NCBI GenBank assembly: GCA_020080175.1
Contig: JAGHQL010000057.1
Location: 62,001 to 126,000, forward strand
From: Glutinoglossum americanum
Lineage: Eukaryota > Ascomycota > Geoglossomycetes > Geoglossales > Geoglossaceae
Reading direction: 5' to 3'
Length of the DNA: 64,000 bases
Shown: positions 21,871 to 34,299 of the stretch, piece after piece
How the letters are laid out: every line of letters begins with the position of its first letter
Position numbering within the stretch: the first letter of the stretch is position 1
Program-made: the position numbers and the translations under genes
The notes under the pieces: generated by a model
What the model was told of the DNA's origin: nothing
Databases searched by the model: none
The model's input: the letters and a program-made list of their open reading frames with translations, nothing else

Positions 21871-24770
21871 ATGACTGCCGTTACGTCAGTCTTTATCTGC
21901 CGCAATTACCCTTTTCTTACTATTCCTACTAGACGCCTATTCCTAGCAGCCATGTCGACAGCTGTCTCCCGCCAACAGCCGCCCTGGCACGCTCCTTCGG
22001 GAGTGGTGTCCCGGTTAACCGTTTACAATTCGTTGACAAGAACCAAGAACAAGTTTGTGCCTCAAGACCCACGCGGTAAAGAGGTGACATGGTACTGCTG
22101 TGGACCTACCGTCTATGATGCGGGTCATCTAGGTCATGCGAGGAATTACATTAGCACTGATATCCTGCGGCGTATCATGAGAGATTATTTCGGATATGAT
22201 GTCTTGTTCGTAATGAACATTACTGATGTGGACGATAAAGTTCGTACTCCTCCCTAAGTTGCAAGAAGGTGTCTTCGTGTCGTAGTTATCAACTGCTAAT
22301 CTCTCCTAGATTATCGTAAGAGCACGGCAAGAACATTTCCTCGAGGAGTTCAAGCAGAAGCATAGCTGCATCTCTGACCCAGTAGTTTTGGATACGGCTC
22401 TCTCTGCATTCCATGCATACGCTAGCAAGAACCTTCCACGCCTGGAAAAGGGAGTCCATCCGGGTTCTTACGAAAAAGAGTCTGCGAAGGCGTATGCCTC
22501 GATACTCGAAGGAGGCACAGTCACGGGCCAAGGCACTCCAGGAGACAATGAGGCAAAACTTAAGATGCACATTGAGACGCTTTCGTCGGCTTCAAAGGCT
22601 ATCAATACGGCCATGGAAAATCCCTCATCTATCTCTGATGACGAGTTTTACGGACAAACGGGTGATATCTTGCAGCAATATTTAGACTCCCTCTACGGCA
22701 CTTCCGTGGGGCATGAAGAATACGGAATATTCACAAAATTGACGCAGCATTGGGAACGACAGTTCAATGAAGACTTACGGTCCTTGAACTGCCTTCCACC
22801 GGATATCGTTACGAGAGTTAGCGAGTATATCCCGGAAAACGTTGCATTTGTGGAACGTATCGTCAGCAAAGGCTTTGCTTACCAAACACCTGACGGTTCT
22901 GTTTACTTTGATATCAAAGCATTCGAAGCAGCAGGGAACAACTATGCTCGCCTGGAGCCCTGGAACCGAAATGACAAGGAGTTATTGGCAGATGGAGAAG
23001 GATCATTAACTAAGAAATCTGGGGTTGAGAAGCGATCCGATGCGGATTTTGCTCTGTGGAAGTCATCAAAGCCTGGCGAGCCAAGTTGGCCCAGTCCCTG
23101 GGGATTAGGGAGACCAGGCTGGCATATCGAATGCTCGGCTATGTGCTCTAAGGTCCTTGGGAGTCAAATAGATATACACTCTGGAGGGATCGATTTGGCA
23201 TTCCCGCATCACGACAATGAACTAGCCCAGAGTGAGGCCTATTGGACAGAAAATGGCTCAAACTGTACAGCCAAGACCCCCCAAAATCACCAGTGGGTGA
23301 ATTACTTTTTACACATGGGCCACCTCTCCATTTCAGGGTCGAAGATGTCTAAATCGTTGAAAAATTTTACCACTATCAGAAGTGCCTTAGAGAAACAGTG
23401 GACTGCAAGGGGACTGCGTATTGTCTTTCTTTTGGGTGGCTGGAAGGAACGAATTGAAGTCACCAGCGATGTTGCAAGTGCAGCGAAGTCGTGGGAAGCA
23501 CATGTCAATGTTGGTTTTACTCTATATTCTAGGGGCGGGAAGCATAGTGCTGACGTTTTCATAGAACTTCTTTACCAACGTCAGTGCACTAGTCACCGAA
23601 CAAGACGGTGTGTCCGAATCTGGTGTACTGGTACCGCAGCCATTTCAAGAAGAAGAGCATCAATTATGGAAACAGTATGATCCCTTGTTACTGTGAGAAG
23701 CAGAACTGAGCTAATTGTGGTATAGGTTAAAAGAGGCTAAGGATAAGCTTGATGATGCCCTCTGTGATTCTTTTAACACCCCTGCCGCGATGGGCACAAT
23801 CTCGTCCCTGATAAGTGAAGCAAATGCCTACATCACCACAGGCCAAAAGCAAAAGCCACCCTTAGGCTTAGCGGCAGTAAAAGGTATTGCGCGTTGGATC
23901 ACCCGGATCCTGGAAATATTCGGCCTGGACACGTCTTCGTCGGGCCCCGACGGTGGTGATAGAATTGGTTGGGGCTCTGGACTCCCAATCGGATCACGCC
24001 AAGAGGGGACTAGCTCGCTGACTACCCGCGAAGTAACAATACGATACCTGCAGCCGTTTTCCACGTTCCGCGACCGCATGCGCAAGCTCGCCGCATCTCA
24101 TCCAGGTTTGCAAATCGCTTCGGAGATCCTCCAGATCTGCGATATCACGCGAGAAGATCTGCGGAACGTAGATGTCTATTTCGAAGACCAGTTTCCTAGC
24201 CACCGTTCCCTAGTCCGCTTCGCTCCTAAAGATGGAGCCAAAAAGTTCCCTGACTCCCAAGCTACCGCCCTCCGATTTGTCCGTCCCTTTTCAGTTTTCC
24301 GCGACAAGATGCGTCAACTCGCTATCAAAAACACAAAATCTAGCCCAGTCGCCCAGCAGGTCCTTTCGGAGTGCGACAAAGTCCGTGACATCGATCTAAC
24401 AGACCTCGGCATCTACCTTGACGACCGCGAGGCAGGCCAGCCCGCCCTGATCAAATTCGTACCTAAGGAACAACTCATCGCGGACCGCGAGGAGCGACTC
24501 GCCGGAGCTGCAGAAGCGGCACGCAAGAAGGAAGCGGCAAAGTTGGACCGTGAGCGGGTGGAGCGTGAGAAGGCGGAGAAGGGACGATTGAGCCACCTGG
24601 AGATGTTTCGAACAAGCGAATATAAGGAGTGGGACGAGGAGGGGATTCCGATTAAAGATGCAAGTGGTGAAGAGATTACGAAGAGTCGTGGAAAGAAGCT
24701 GAGGAAGGATTGGGAGAGGCAGAAAAGGCTGCATGAGGATTGGTTGAAGAGGGAGAGTGGTGGTGAGTAG
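21871..24770 (+). CDS. cysteinyl-tRNA synthetase
   Basis: Class I aminoacyl-tRNA synthetase charging tRNA-Cys. Exons: start-22239, 22310-23509, 23565-23674, 23726-24770. Two start codons are in frame: 21952 ([12 protein letters not shown], 880 residues) fits the cytosolic enzyme, while 21871 adds 27 residues, [20 protein letters not shown], with Arg, Ser/Thr and no acids, resembling a mitochondrial presequence. The HIGH-type signature is in GHLGHARNY, the zinc/cysteine-binding region includes CCGPTVYD and [24 protein letters not shown] is conserved, and KMSKS is exact in [12 protein letters not shown] eukaryotic insertion after VRARQEHF is present, and the lysine-rich C-terminus ([16 protein letters not shown]) is the fungal extension. 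The donor of intron 2 (GTTGGT) is weak but restores VN|NFFTNV. Confidence 0.95.
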
Positions 24771-25231
24771 CAGCGCGAAGGGACCCCCTCTTCCAAATAT
24801 CACGCATGCAAGTTTCATTTATCTTGTTACATAACGTTTTCGTAGTCAGGGAAGGAAGGAGGCTTAGGAAGAACGGATTCCTCACCTAGCCGAATGGAGG
24901 ACACAATGAAATGCTTTAAAAATGACCAAGGTATATATCGATTTATCTACGGCCATCAGAAAAAGACACCACAATTGATGAGTAACGTGACCTCAAGTCA
25001 TATCTGAGGGCCAAGCTCTAAGCCATATGTAGAATCTGGACGCAGAGTACAATTACACGAGCAAAGACGGAATGAGCAATCGAGAGGGAAACGAACGATG
25101 AAGGAGCTAAAATGTTCCTCGATGACGTGTAATAGTCTTGGCACGACCCTTTTCACCACCGACATTCTCCACCGAAGCTCGCTCCCTCCGCTAGTCACCA
25201 GCCATCGTAGCAGGTTGCACTGTCGCTGGGT
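24771..25231. other. intergenic region between CRS and SYG1 genes
   Basis: 460 bp between two same-strand genes; no further coding feature supported. Confidence 0.5.
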
Positions 25232-28200
25232 ATGAAATTCGCCAAGTAGGTATTGTCAACTCTTAGAAGGTGACAAACTTCGATGCTAATTAGATTTAGG
25301 GAATTAGAACAGGAGCTCATTCCTGAATGGAGAGCGAAGTACTTCGACTATAGGGTAAAGCGTCCAATTGTTTGCAATACTTTACGAGTTGCTGACCTCT
25401 TTGCGCTCATAGCACGGCAAAAAAAAGCTCAAGGCTCTTGAGCGGGCTCTGCGAGATGCCTATGGATCCCCCCGTAGTTTGACTGGCGCTTTTCGGGGTG
25501 GCGCATCTATTAGACGTCACACATCCCCCAAAAAGCCTGGAATTAGTCCCAAACCACCGCGCGAGGCTGCCGCTCCTGAAGAGACTTCCCGGCCTGAGGT
25601 GGATCCTACCAATGGCGATAATAGGATGGGACATCAGAAAACTGCACCAATTGTACTACCTGAAAGGCAGCGTTTAAGAAGACCATCACCAGATAATGAC
25701 CCAAGAATGACAGTGTATGGGAGTATCGTCGCGACTCCTCCTCGATCCCCATCGCCACTTCCGCCTGCTCTGGAGCTCCCTGATCCGGCGATGGACCCAG
25801 CTGATCGATCCTCAATATTCAGGATGCCACTATTTGGAAGGGTCACGAGTATATCAGGACGGAGTGATGCGGCAACCAATATAAATCCACCAGCATTAGA
25901 GCCTAACCGTAGCGTTAACCTCAGATTCAGTGAAACACATTCGCCATTGGAATCAGAGCCCAAGCCTTCTCCACAGCAGCGAACACTTCAGATCCATCAG
26001 AGAATTATGTCACTCCCAGGCGGAAGCCGATTTCCAGTTCGTAGTCTTCTCGGTCACACGTTCCCAATTGGCGGTTCGCCCTCGAACAAAAACATGCCTG
26101 GCGCTACTACGACCAGCGGTGACATACCCCTCGAGATCCGTCGCAATTTTGATATTCGTCATGCCCAATTCCTTCGGTGGATGGACGACGAACTGGAAAA
26201 GATTGAGACGTTCCATAAGATGAAGGAAACAGAGGCCACAGAACGGTTACAAGTCTTGAGAGCGCAATTACACGAGATGAGGGATCGCCGGATGGAAGAA
26301 GTCATCGCTGCGCAAAGAGCGAAAGAGAAATCCCAAGAAGATGACACGCTATCTGGCAATGCAGAAGGTGGTTCTAGTGGAAGCGAAAACATCCATTCAG
26401 AGGCGCATGCCTCGGGATGGCTAAAACCGGTGGAGAGTGCGCTGGATGTAGCCAGAGGGAGGCTCGGTCGAAACCCGGGGAAAGCCACGAGAGCCATGCA
26501 AGCACTAGGGACACCCGAAACACCGACGGCAGCGGATTGTGCACAACATGCGCGGGTTGACTCCCACCGCGATTTCACCCGCCGCAAAACCTCTGAATCC
26601 ATCCCATACCACCAGGCAAAGAGGAAGCTCAAGCGAGCCTTGCAAGAGTACTACCGCAGCTTGGAGCTCTTAAAGTCTTACGCCCTACTCAACCGGACCG
26701 CATTCCGAAAGATGAACAAGAAGTACGACAAAGTGTTGAACGCTCGACCAGCCGGAAGGTACATGTCTGAGAAAGTTAACAGAGCTTACTTTGTGCAGAG
26801 TGAGATACCCGATGCTCACATTGCCGCTGTTGAAGATTTATATGCAAGATACTTTGAACGCGGAAGTCATAAGATCGCGGCGGGTAAACTGAGAAGTACA
26901 AGTCGAAAACCGACCGAGTATTATGGCAGCGTCTACCGGAATGGGCTGTTAATCGGAGCTGGCTTGGTGTTTGGGATACAGGGCTTAATTTCTGGCGCAG
27001 TAAAGCTAAGTGACCCTAACCAAGTAGTCAGGGTCAATACGAGCTACCTGCTTCAGGTACATACCGCTTCCCTTGCTCCATATATCATTTCTAATATTTT
27101 AACTTGGTTCAGATCTATGCTGGGCTATTTCTTTCAGTATTGCTTTTCCTGAGTTTTGTTCTCAACTGCAAAATCTGGACAGAAGCCAAAATCAACTATG
27201 TCTTCATTTTTGAGTTCGATACGCGGCATCATTTGGACTGGCATCAACTGGCCGAGGTAAGTGGCTATTCCATCCGTCATCGGCGAGGCACCTCTAGCCC
27301 CTCCATGAGTTGGTTGCTAACGGTCAAACGTAGCTTCCATCACTATTTATTTTTCTAGAAGGATTCTTTGTTTGGCTTAATTTTCAAGGCTCAGCGTCCC
27401 ACAGGTTTTACATCTATTATCCGGTCATCCTGGTCGGGTTAGTGGTTGTTACTCTCTTCGTCCCAGCACCTATTTTATATCACCGAAGCCGACGCTGGTT
27501 GTTGTATTCCAATGTAAGTCTTTAGGAGAAAAAAGTCTATGTCGAGTTTTGTCTGAAGTGAGCACCTAGTGGCGTTTGATTTGGGCCGGTCTATATCCCG
27601 TGGAATTCAGAGATTTCTTCCTGGGTGATCGTAAGTTTATCTCACTGATGGGGTAACACTATATACTCGAGCTGACTCGGTAAGAATATTGCTCTCAAGC
27701 ATATACCATGGGGGTGAGTTGTCGAATCCCACCATATTTTTATTTTCGCTGCTAATTCAACGTGAAAAGGGCCTCGTTCTTTTCTTCTGTCTCTACGGCC
27801 GCTCCTGGAACGACCCAGGCCAATGTAACTCATCGCATTCCCGTCTGCTCGGGTTCTTCACGACCCTCCCCGGAATCTGGCGGGGGCTGCATTGCATCCG
27901 CCGTTATTACGATACTGGGAATGTATTCCCTCATCTGGTTAACGGGGGCAAATATACCTTTACTATCTTATACTATGTGACACTAAGTCTTTACCGTATT
28001 CATAAACTACCTCAAATCAAGGCGCTATTTATCACATGCGCGGGCATAAATGCCATCTACTGCTGTAAGTATCGGTAATATAATTTTAAGCTCTCATTCC
28101 AGTTCTTTATATTTCAGTTTTCAGCCTAACACGAGAGTAGCTATTTGGGACCTGCTCATGGATTGGAGTAAGTGCAAACACATGCCTTACAACCCCAAAA

Positions 28201-29106
28201 TTCACAGAGCCTGACTCTAATCGCAAAAGCGCAGGCTTGGGAAACCCATATGCCCACTACCCATTCCTTAGAGACGTCTTAGGCTTCAAGCATGTCTGGA
28301 TCTATTATGCGGCGATGGTCCTGGACCCCATATTACGATTCAATTGGATATTTTACGCCATCTTCGCGAGCGATAACCAGCACTCCGCATTATTGAGCTT
28401 CATAGTATCCTTGTCCGAGGTCCTAAGACGGGGCATGTGGAGCCTTTTCAGGATGGAGGTAGGCGAGATCCGTTATTATCCCAAGCTTCAAACACCGAGC
28501 AAACTGACTAAAATATATAACCTGTTTTTAAGAATGAGCACTGCACAAAGTACGCGCGAGCCTCTCCAGCTTTGAAGCTAGCGTCAGAGATAAATTGCTA
28601 ATGCCTTCACCAGTGTCGGCCGCTTTCGTGCCTATCGTGACATCCCTCTCCCATACTCACTTCCGGCATCCCGCGGGACTAGCCTCGACTCACGCTCCTC
28701 CCTCGAAGGTAGCAAACCGTCTCGCACCTCATCCATGAAACAACCCAAACAACAACCCCGTCGAAAATCCTCGCCTCCCCCGCCACCACCCAGTGCCGCC
28801 ACCAGCGCCGCTACCACAGCCACAGCCCCCATGCCCATTCCAGATCTCGAACATGCCCACCGCCGACCAACGATAACACTCCGCCGCCATGCGTCCTCCT
28901 TCCAAGGCGGTATGGCGCGTGTCGGTACTGCGATCTCGATGGCCCACGCACAAGATTTTGAGAGACGGAAGAGACCTATTGGAGGTGAGCTAGGCGAGGG
29001 ACCTATGGATGGTGAATCGAGCGAAGAGGAGGATGAGGAGGAAGAGATGGAGATGGTGGAGGAGGGGAAGAGGGCTGTCAGGGGTGAGGAGAGCAAGAGC
29101 AGGTAG
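25232..29106 (+). CDS. SPX-EXS domain phosphate transporter/sensor, SYG1/XPR1 family
   Basis: Membrane protein of the SYG1/XPR1 family: an N-terminal SPX domain senses inositol pyrophosphates and the EXS domain exports or relocates phosphate. Twelve exons predicted (25232-25245, 25300-25354, 25413-27056, 27113-27256, 27334-27513, 27570-27630, 27685-27713, 27770-28064, 28141-28167, 28235-28458, 28533-28549, 28614-29106), 1060 residues, all phases consistent. SPX is split: MKFAK|ELEQELIPEWRAKYFDYR|HGKKKLKAL at the start, then FDIRHAQFLRWMDDELEKIETF and KLKRALQEYYRSLELLKSYALLNRTAFRKMNKKYDK, the phosphate-binding helices. The first membrane helix is in YGSVYRNGLLIGAGLVFG. EXS blocks include FCLYGRSWNDPGQCNSSHSR, GIWRGLHCIRRYYDTG, HLVNGGKYTFTILYY and WDLLMDWS|LGNP. 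The tail is acidic and serine-rich. Exons 9 and 11 are only 27 and 17 nt. Confidence 0.93.
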
Positions 29107-30180
29107 TCTATCAAGGAGTAAAGGTGAGGGAAAAAGTGGTTATCTCGGACTGAGCAAACTCGAGACAGAGTTGGGAGGATAAAATTTTCGATGACAGATA
29201 AGATAAATTTTTCGATGACAGATAGTAGTGATAAGATGAAATTTTCGTCCCGTAAGATAGCAGGCGGGTTCTTTGAACTGATAAACTGGTAATAGTGACC
29301 TTTCAGAGTTAGGATTATTTTCTTTACACGCCATTACGCAATGATACGAGGTTTCAACCTCTAGCCCATTGTCGAGGAATAACACGGCTAGGTAGCTACA
29401 TTGTTTTGTTTACATATACTGCAATACATTCTAATAATGATATACGTTTGCCTGCTGTGAACTAGATTACTCAAGATAATAGGATAGGATGTCAATGGCC
29501 ATGCCATCACCAAATCTTACCGCGAGCCATTCCGTGGTAGATGCGTGAAGAAAAAGAGGTCACGTGAAAGTTGGTTGGCTGGACTTGAAGCCAAATCACA
29601 AACACAGACGCAACGCTTGTAGAAGCGACGGAAGATATCACTCTAGCAAGTAGATCTTTTGCTAGATCAAATTGGCAAAAATAACGTCGTGAGGAGTCTT
29701 AACCGCCCCACGTTGCAAGAGGCCAATCAAGCATTTTGAGTGGATCCAAGCGATCGTGCGCCAAGGGAATACAAGAGATCTGTGGCTTGCCACTCATTTC
29801 GCCCCACTAAAAATTTTCAGTTGGCACCGAGACCTGTAGATTAACCATTGGATCGGGGAACAACGGGCTGACGTGGAAGTGGAGATCTCGATGCTCTTGC
29901 ATGCCGGACCACTTATTCTAATGGATATCATTGATGGATTTATTATGCATGGCATGTTGCTGATTGCTGATGACGATGTGTGAGCGCACTCGCCATAACC
30001 AACGTTAGGAAGGTGGGGAGTTTGGCTCGGAGAGGGGTAAGAGGCATAAAAGGGCTGACTGCTTTACTTTCCTCCCCAACGAAACCAGTCTCCACGTTGT
30101 CATACTCCACACCAAAACCTGACAACTGCTACCCCATATTTTTCAATTCAGAACAGCAAATTCATCACTCAAATCCCAGG
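29107..30180. other. intergenic region with short imperfect repeats
   Basis: About 1.07 kb without a supportable gene. At about 29177-29250 the motif ATTTTTCGATGACAGATA and partial copies recur two to three times in direct orientation. The last 200 bp before 30181 are CT/AC-rich and likely contain the next gene's promoter. Confidence 0.5.
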
Positions 30181-30717
30181 ATGGTTTTCGGTTGGGGTAA
30201 GAATATCGCCCCCGCCTTGAGCGGCTACAAGCTTGTACTCTCTCGAACCGCAATATCTTGATAATTGACATAATCTCTCCAGGTGAATCTCATGATGCCC
30301 ACCAAGAGGTATACGATCAAGACGGCCCTAAGCATGAAGCCAAATTCTCCCATGAACTTATCGCTGGTGCCGCCGCCTTCGAAGGCTTTAAACTCTTTGA
30401 GGATCATCAGCGCAAACAAGGTTCCTTCCCCTTACTTATACCACCTCCGGTTTTTCTGATACGCTGAATAAATAGGCAAACCCGTATCTCACGCCTTCGC
30501 AAAGGAGCTTCTCGCTGGCTTCGCGGCAGGAGAGGTGGACAAACTAATTGAGACCAAGGGCAGGGACTACTACGACGCCGAGCAAGCGAAGCACCAAGCG
30601 AAGCGGAATGCGGAACATATGTACGATCAGCATTATGTGCAACATCATGGGGCAGAAGAGTATAACCCCAATCAGTACGGTCCACCACCGAGGATCAATG
30701 AACAGTATGGGAACTAG
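30181..30717 (+). CDS. CipC-like DUF3759 protein
   Basis: Small fungal protein of the DUF3759 family, whose best-known member is Aspergillus CipC (concanamycin-induced protein); the biochemical role is unknown and members are often stress- or infection-induced. Three exons, 30181-30196, 30283-30420 and 30476-30717, give 131 residues. It starts MVFGWG|ESHDAHQEVYD, continues KFSHELIAGAAAFEGFKLFEDHQRKQG|KPVSHAFAKELLAGFAAGEVDKLIETKG, and ends in a polar His/Tyr/Gln-rich tail. The repeated helix pattern HELIAGAAAFEGFK / KELLAGFAAGEVDK is typical. The first exon encodes only five full codons, and the ATG is fixed because the family begins M-x-(F)-G-W. Confidence 0.92.
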
Positions 30718-31398
30718 TAAGATGGAACTAGGACACTAGGAGATTTATATGTCTTGCTAGCGTGTAGCTCCGTGAAGAGGTAGTGAGGGGAGCCAGCTGT
30801 TATGCCAGTCACGTGGGCTATATTATCGCTGGAGAAGTTCTTCCGATTCGGGAATTGGGACTTGTAGGGAGTTGACCGCTTCATTTATTACCAATCACAA
30901 TATAACAAGGATATATGGATCTCATTGTCATTTACCAACCGCTCAGGTGATCAGCCCAAAACACTGTCGGTCATGATAGACTACCTTTTTGTGACCACCC
31001 CTTCTATCCTATCACATTTGGTAGCTGCTAATCTGTCACTGCTACTTTTTGTTTCCCAAAAGTTTTTTGTACTCAGCGATGGTGAGCTCCCTGTCTCGGG
31101 TAGCTTCTTTAAGTTCACTAGGAAAGGGAAGGATGAGTTGAAAGAGGGGAAGGCGCGAATGCAATTTATCCTTTCGTAGCCGGTAAAATGCAAGGATGGA
31201 GAAGCATGCCTATGAACAACTCTTTCAGTTCCTCCTCTCGTAGCACCTTTCGACCTTATCGTATCCCTATACCGCCCAATATCAGTCGCATACAGAGAGG
31301 CCTTTATCCATCTATTTACCCTTTTTGGTGTGTGGACGTGGAGTCAGCTTTTTTTTGGGATTATTTAACAGCTGTTAGTTGTTGTTTGCTGGTCTGGG
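30718..31398. other. intergenic region
   Basis: A 75-codon frame at 31188-31415 overlaps the next gene's start and has no recognisable similarity, so I treat it as chance. No other feature seen. Confidence 0.4.
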
Positions 31399-33464
31399 AT
31401 GGAGGGATCTGGTGAAGGGATATATGCAGACTATATGGATGAGTGGGCAGCGCTTTTCGGCGACGAAGAGGGAGTCACCAACAGCGTGGAATCCACCATT
31501 AGCGAGAGCGCTAGCCCGACAATCGCTACTTCTATCACTAATGTGAATACCAATCAAACATCCACTGCCGTCCGTTTGGATACTAGTCTGACGGCTCTGG
31601 TGAGTGGAGATGCCCCTGAGCGGAGGTGGCAATTGTGGACAGCGTCATGGACTCCGACAGGTCCCACCGCTACTAGGGATTGCACCAGATGTTCGAATTG
31701 TAATCCTCCTGCTCACTCAAATGCCAATCAGTCATCCATTTCAACCGCCAACCTGCTAGCCATCGCTACCAACCGGTTAACCGGCTATCCTCTTGGTGTA
31801 CAGCCGCGCTTTTTAAACCCCGCTGCAGTACTTCTCTGCGTCTTTCGCACCTTTGGCTTGCCATGGCGTGCTATTGCGCGCACCAACATCAAAGAAGAGC
31901 CCCCAAGGAATCTAATTAGGTTTTACTACTCAATAAGGCGGTATCGTTTACCGGAATGGGTTTATGGAAGCTCAAGAAGGGGCATGGATCACTTTGCGGG
32001 GATAGTTGACAGGCTGCGTTTCTTATCTCCGCCGCTGGCATTGAGTAAGGTCCACTTTCTCTGGCTGTTGCGGTACGGGCTGAAATTCGATTGGACTTGG
32101 ACGATTAAGTGTTTCCGCAAGGTTTTCCCATGGGATATTACGTGCCGTGAGCTATGGGATGACGATTGGTTGATGGCAAGGGTAGTGATAAGGATTGCTA
32201 AGGATTTGAACCGGGTGGAGAAGATCATTGAGGACATAGCGAAGTGGCTTGAGAGAGGAGAGGAGGAAGCGCCGGAGGAGGTGGTGGGATGGCTAAAGGA
32301 ATTTGGGGATGGAAGAACAATTGAGATGCTGAGGCGAGAGGTTATTGGGAGGTTGATTTCTTTTCACTGAGATGAAGATATTGATTATTTAATATGCTTA
32401 CTTGCCTCTTCAGATTTGTCTTCGAGGCTGATAATCTACCACCTCATTCAGCTCCAGCTCCTAGCCCACCTGCTCCCTCGACCGCAATCTCTGATCGGCT
32501 CCGCAGCTACTCTGATGCTCGCAGCGGGTTGTTTGTTGCGTCATATGCAGACCGACAATCGGAAGCAAGCCCTCGACCTGGAGGAAACCGTGTCCCTTCG
32601 GCGAGAGCAGACGGTCCTCAGTATCGCGAATTGCCCCGATCGGAGGTTCGCGAGGTTCTTGGAGATCCTGCGGACTTGCCTCCTGGGACACTGTTTGAGA
32701 TGAACAACACAGCTGTTGGCATGGGTGGAAGAGGCTTTCAACCTAATATCATCTCTGCTATTGCCAGCGACGTCTTACCTGAGCTTAGACGTATTTTTCA
32801 ACCTGGACAACTCCCGCACCCGCACAACGGCCGCGCTTCCGGAGCTACGGGCAGGCCATCAAGTACACATCCTAGAGTCCCTGTTCCTGTACAAGGTGCC
32901 CCTCAAGGTCCACGGCCCGGTCAAACACAACGTGTCCACTATCATTTGCGCTCACTTTCCGTAACTCTTAATAGCCGCTGTTCTTCTATCACCGTGGATG
33001 CGAGGCGGGACAGCCTTCAAGGCGTTCGATTCCCTTACCCGCCGCGGCGCGTCCACCCTACTTCCACCGTGAGAGCAACTGCGGGACGCCAACTTGTGAG
33101 GCTAGGAGGTCTCCCAGGTGCCCTTACACTCTTTTCGCCTTCCGCCGCCCGCGCCGCCACAAGTGTGCTGTCAAGGCCTCTTCCTATACGGCAGAATAGT
33201 CCTTACCGCGCGCGCCCATCCTATCTATCTTCTCATAGTCCCCGTACTTTTATTGCACCTTCTAGGCTAACGCCTACCAGACCGGCGCCTCCTACACCAA
33301 GACCAGCGGTCGCATTGGTGGACGGTCAGTATATCATGGTGCCAAACCCTCAGGTCCCGACTGCCGGTACTCCTCCGACTGAATGGAGGAGGGGAAGGTA
33401 CGCGTGGGCAGGTAGTCCAGAGGCGGAGGAAAGGAGTAGGCTTATTAGTAGACTCTTGCCCTAA
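31399..33464 (+). CDS. orphan two-exon protein with proline-rich C-terminal half
   Basis: Not recognised. Two long frames, 31399-32370 and 32394-33464, join in frame if 32352-32413 is removed as an intron (donor GTTGAT, acceptor CTCTTCAG), giving 667 residues. The first half begins MEGSGEGIYADYMDEWAALF, has an acidic/Ser-Thr region, then a Trp/Arg-rich part (RFYYSIRRYRLPEWVYGSSR, VHFLWLLRYGLKFDWTWT) and a charged helix (NRVEKIIEDIAKWLERGEEE). The second half is rich in Pro, Arg and Ser (LPPHSAPAPSPPAPSTA) with a short ordered island, GRGFQPNIISAIASDVLPEL. The donor is weak, so two separate genes remain possible. There is no signal peptide or clear membrane helix. It may be a lineage-specific gene. 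Confidence 0.55.
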
Positions 33465-33554
33465 AAGCTGGGGGTATGGGCGTGATGGGGGGTGACACTA
33501 GGTGGGTTATATACTCCACCTACTAGCTAAGGCGAGGTCATCATTCGTTGGGGA

Positions 33555-33790
33555 ATTAGGAATATCGCTATTGGGCTGGGGATAAAAAAAAAAGGGGGGG
33601 GGGAGATCAGGGAGGAGTTTTCCTTTCGTTTGGAAATATGGGTATTGTTATTGGGTTGGGGGTGAAAAAAAGGGAGATTATGGTAGAGTTTTTATCGAGT
33701 GGGAATATGGGTATTCTCGTGATGGGATAAAGGAAAGGGGATCAGGGCGAAGTTTCTACTGTATGGGAATGTGGGCATTCCTGTGGCAGG
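33555..33790. repeat. degenerate minisatellite, 65-75 bp unit, about 3-4 copies
   Basis: The block GGAATATGGGTATT followed by a G-rich/A-rich run and a GAGTTTT-like end recurs at about 33558, 33633, 33702 and 33766. Copies differ by substitutions and by run length (poly-A and poly-G tracts). Confidence 0.75.
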
Positions 33791-33889
33791 GGGGAGAGCG
33801 AGGGGTATTGTCACTGGGATGGGGGTTCCAGGGTGGGGGCTTTCTTTCTTACGGGGGTATGGGTAATCCTATTGTAGGGGGGGGACGAG

Positions 33890-33925
33890 TATTATTATTA
33901 TTATTGTTATTATTATTGTTATTAG
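33890..33925. repeat. ATT/GTT trinucleotide microsatellite
   Basis: A run of ATT units with two GTT interruptions, immediately downstream of the minisatellite. Confidence 0.9.
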
Positions 33926-34149
33926 GACGGCAAAAATGCAGAGATCAGGGCGGTTGCTGTTTTTATATCTTTATATTTTTATTTTTGCTTCATGGGGGTG
34001 CAAAGTGGAGAGTACACGGCAGAGCATAATTATTAGGGCATGAAAAAGGTCAGAGACCAGCATTACCAAACCATACGCTCATCTGATAACGTCAGCCCTG
34101 ATATCCCGGACCGGAGCGACCCGAGCAGCCAGCGTTGCTGTCTTTGCCC

Positions 34150-34182
34150 CGGGAAAAAAAAAAAAAAAAAAAAGAAAAAAAA
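34150..34182. repeat. poly-A tract with one G interruption
   Basis: About 20 As, a G, then about 8 As. It could be the tail of an old retroposed sequence, but no target duplication or upstream body was recognised. Confidence 0.8.
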
Positions 34183-34273
34183 GGGCCGTGTTGTGCAAGA
34201 ACGTATTCGAATTCTCAACTGGCGACGGGGTTGGATCCTTTAGCTAATCGGGCCTGGGCGTATACGGCGCGCC

Positions 34274-34299
34274 TGGTTTAGTTTAGTTTAGTTTAGTTG
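34274..34299. repeat. TTTAG pentanucleotide repeat
   Basis: About four to five copies of TTTAG in direct tandem. It is not the TTAGGG telomere unit. Confidence 0.85.

Noticed and set aside
28729-29114. Antisense frames opposite the SYG1 tail
   Set aside because: They are complements of the low-complexity acidic and proline-rich codons of the last SYG1 exon and have no independent support.
31188-31415. 75-codon frame just before the orphan gene as an upstream exon
   Set aside because: It overlaps the chosen start in another frame and no donor/acceptor pair joins it in phase to the orphan gene convincingly.
34274-34299. TTTAG runs as possible telomeric repeat
   Set aside because: The fungal telomere unit is TTAGGG; only four to five copies of a different unit are present, within a chromosome-internal context.
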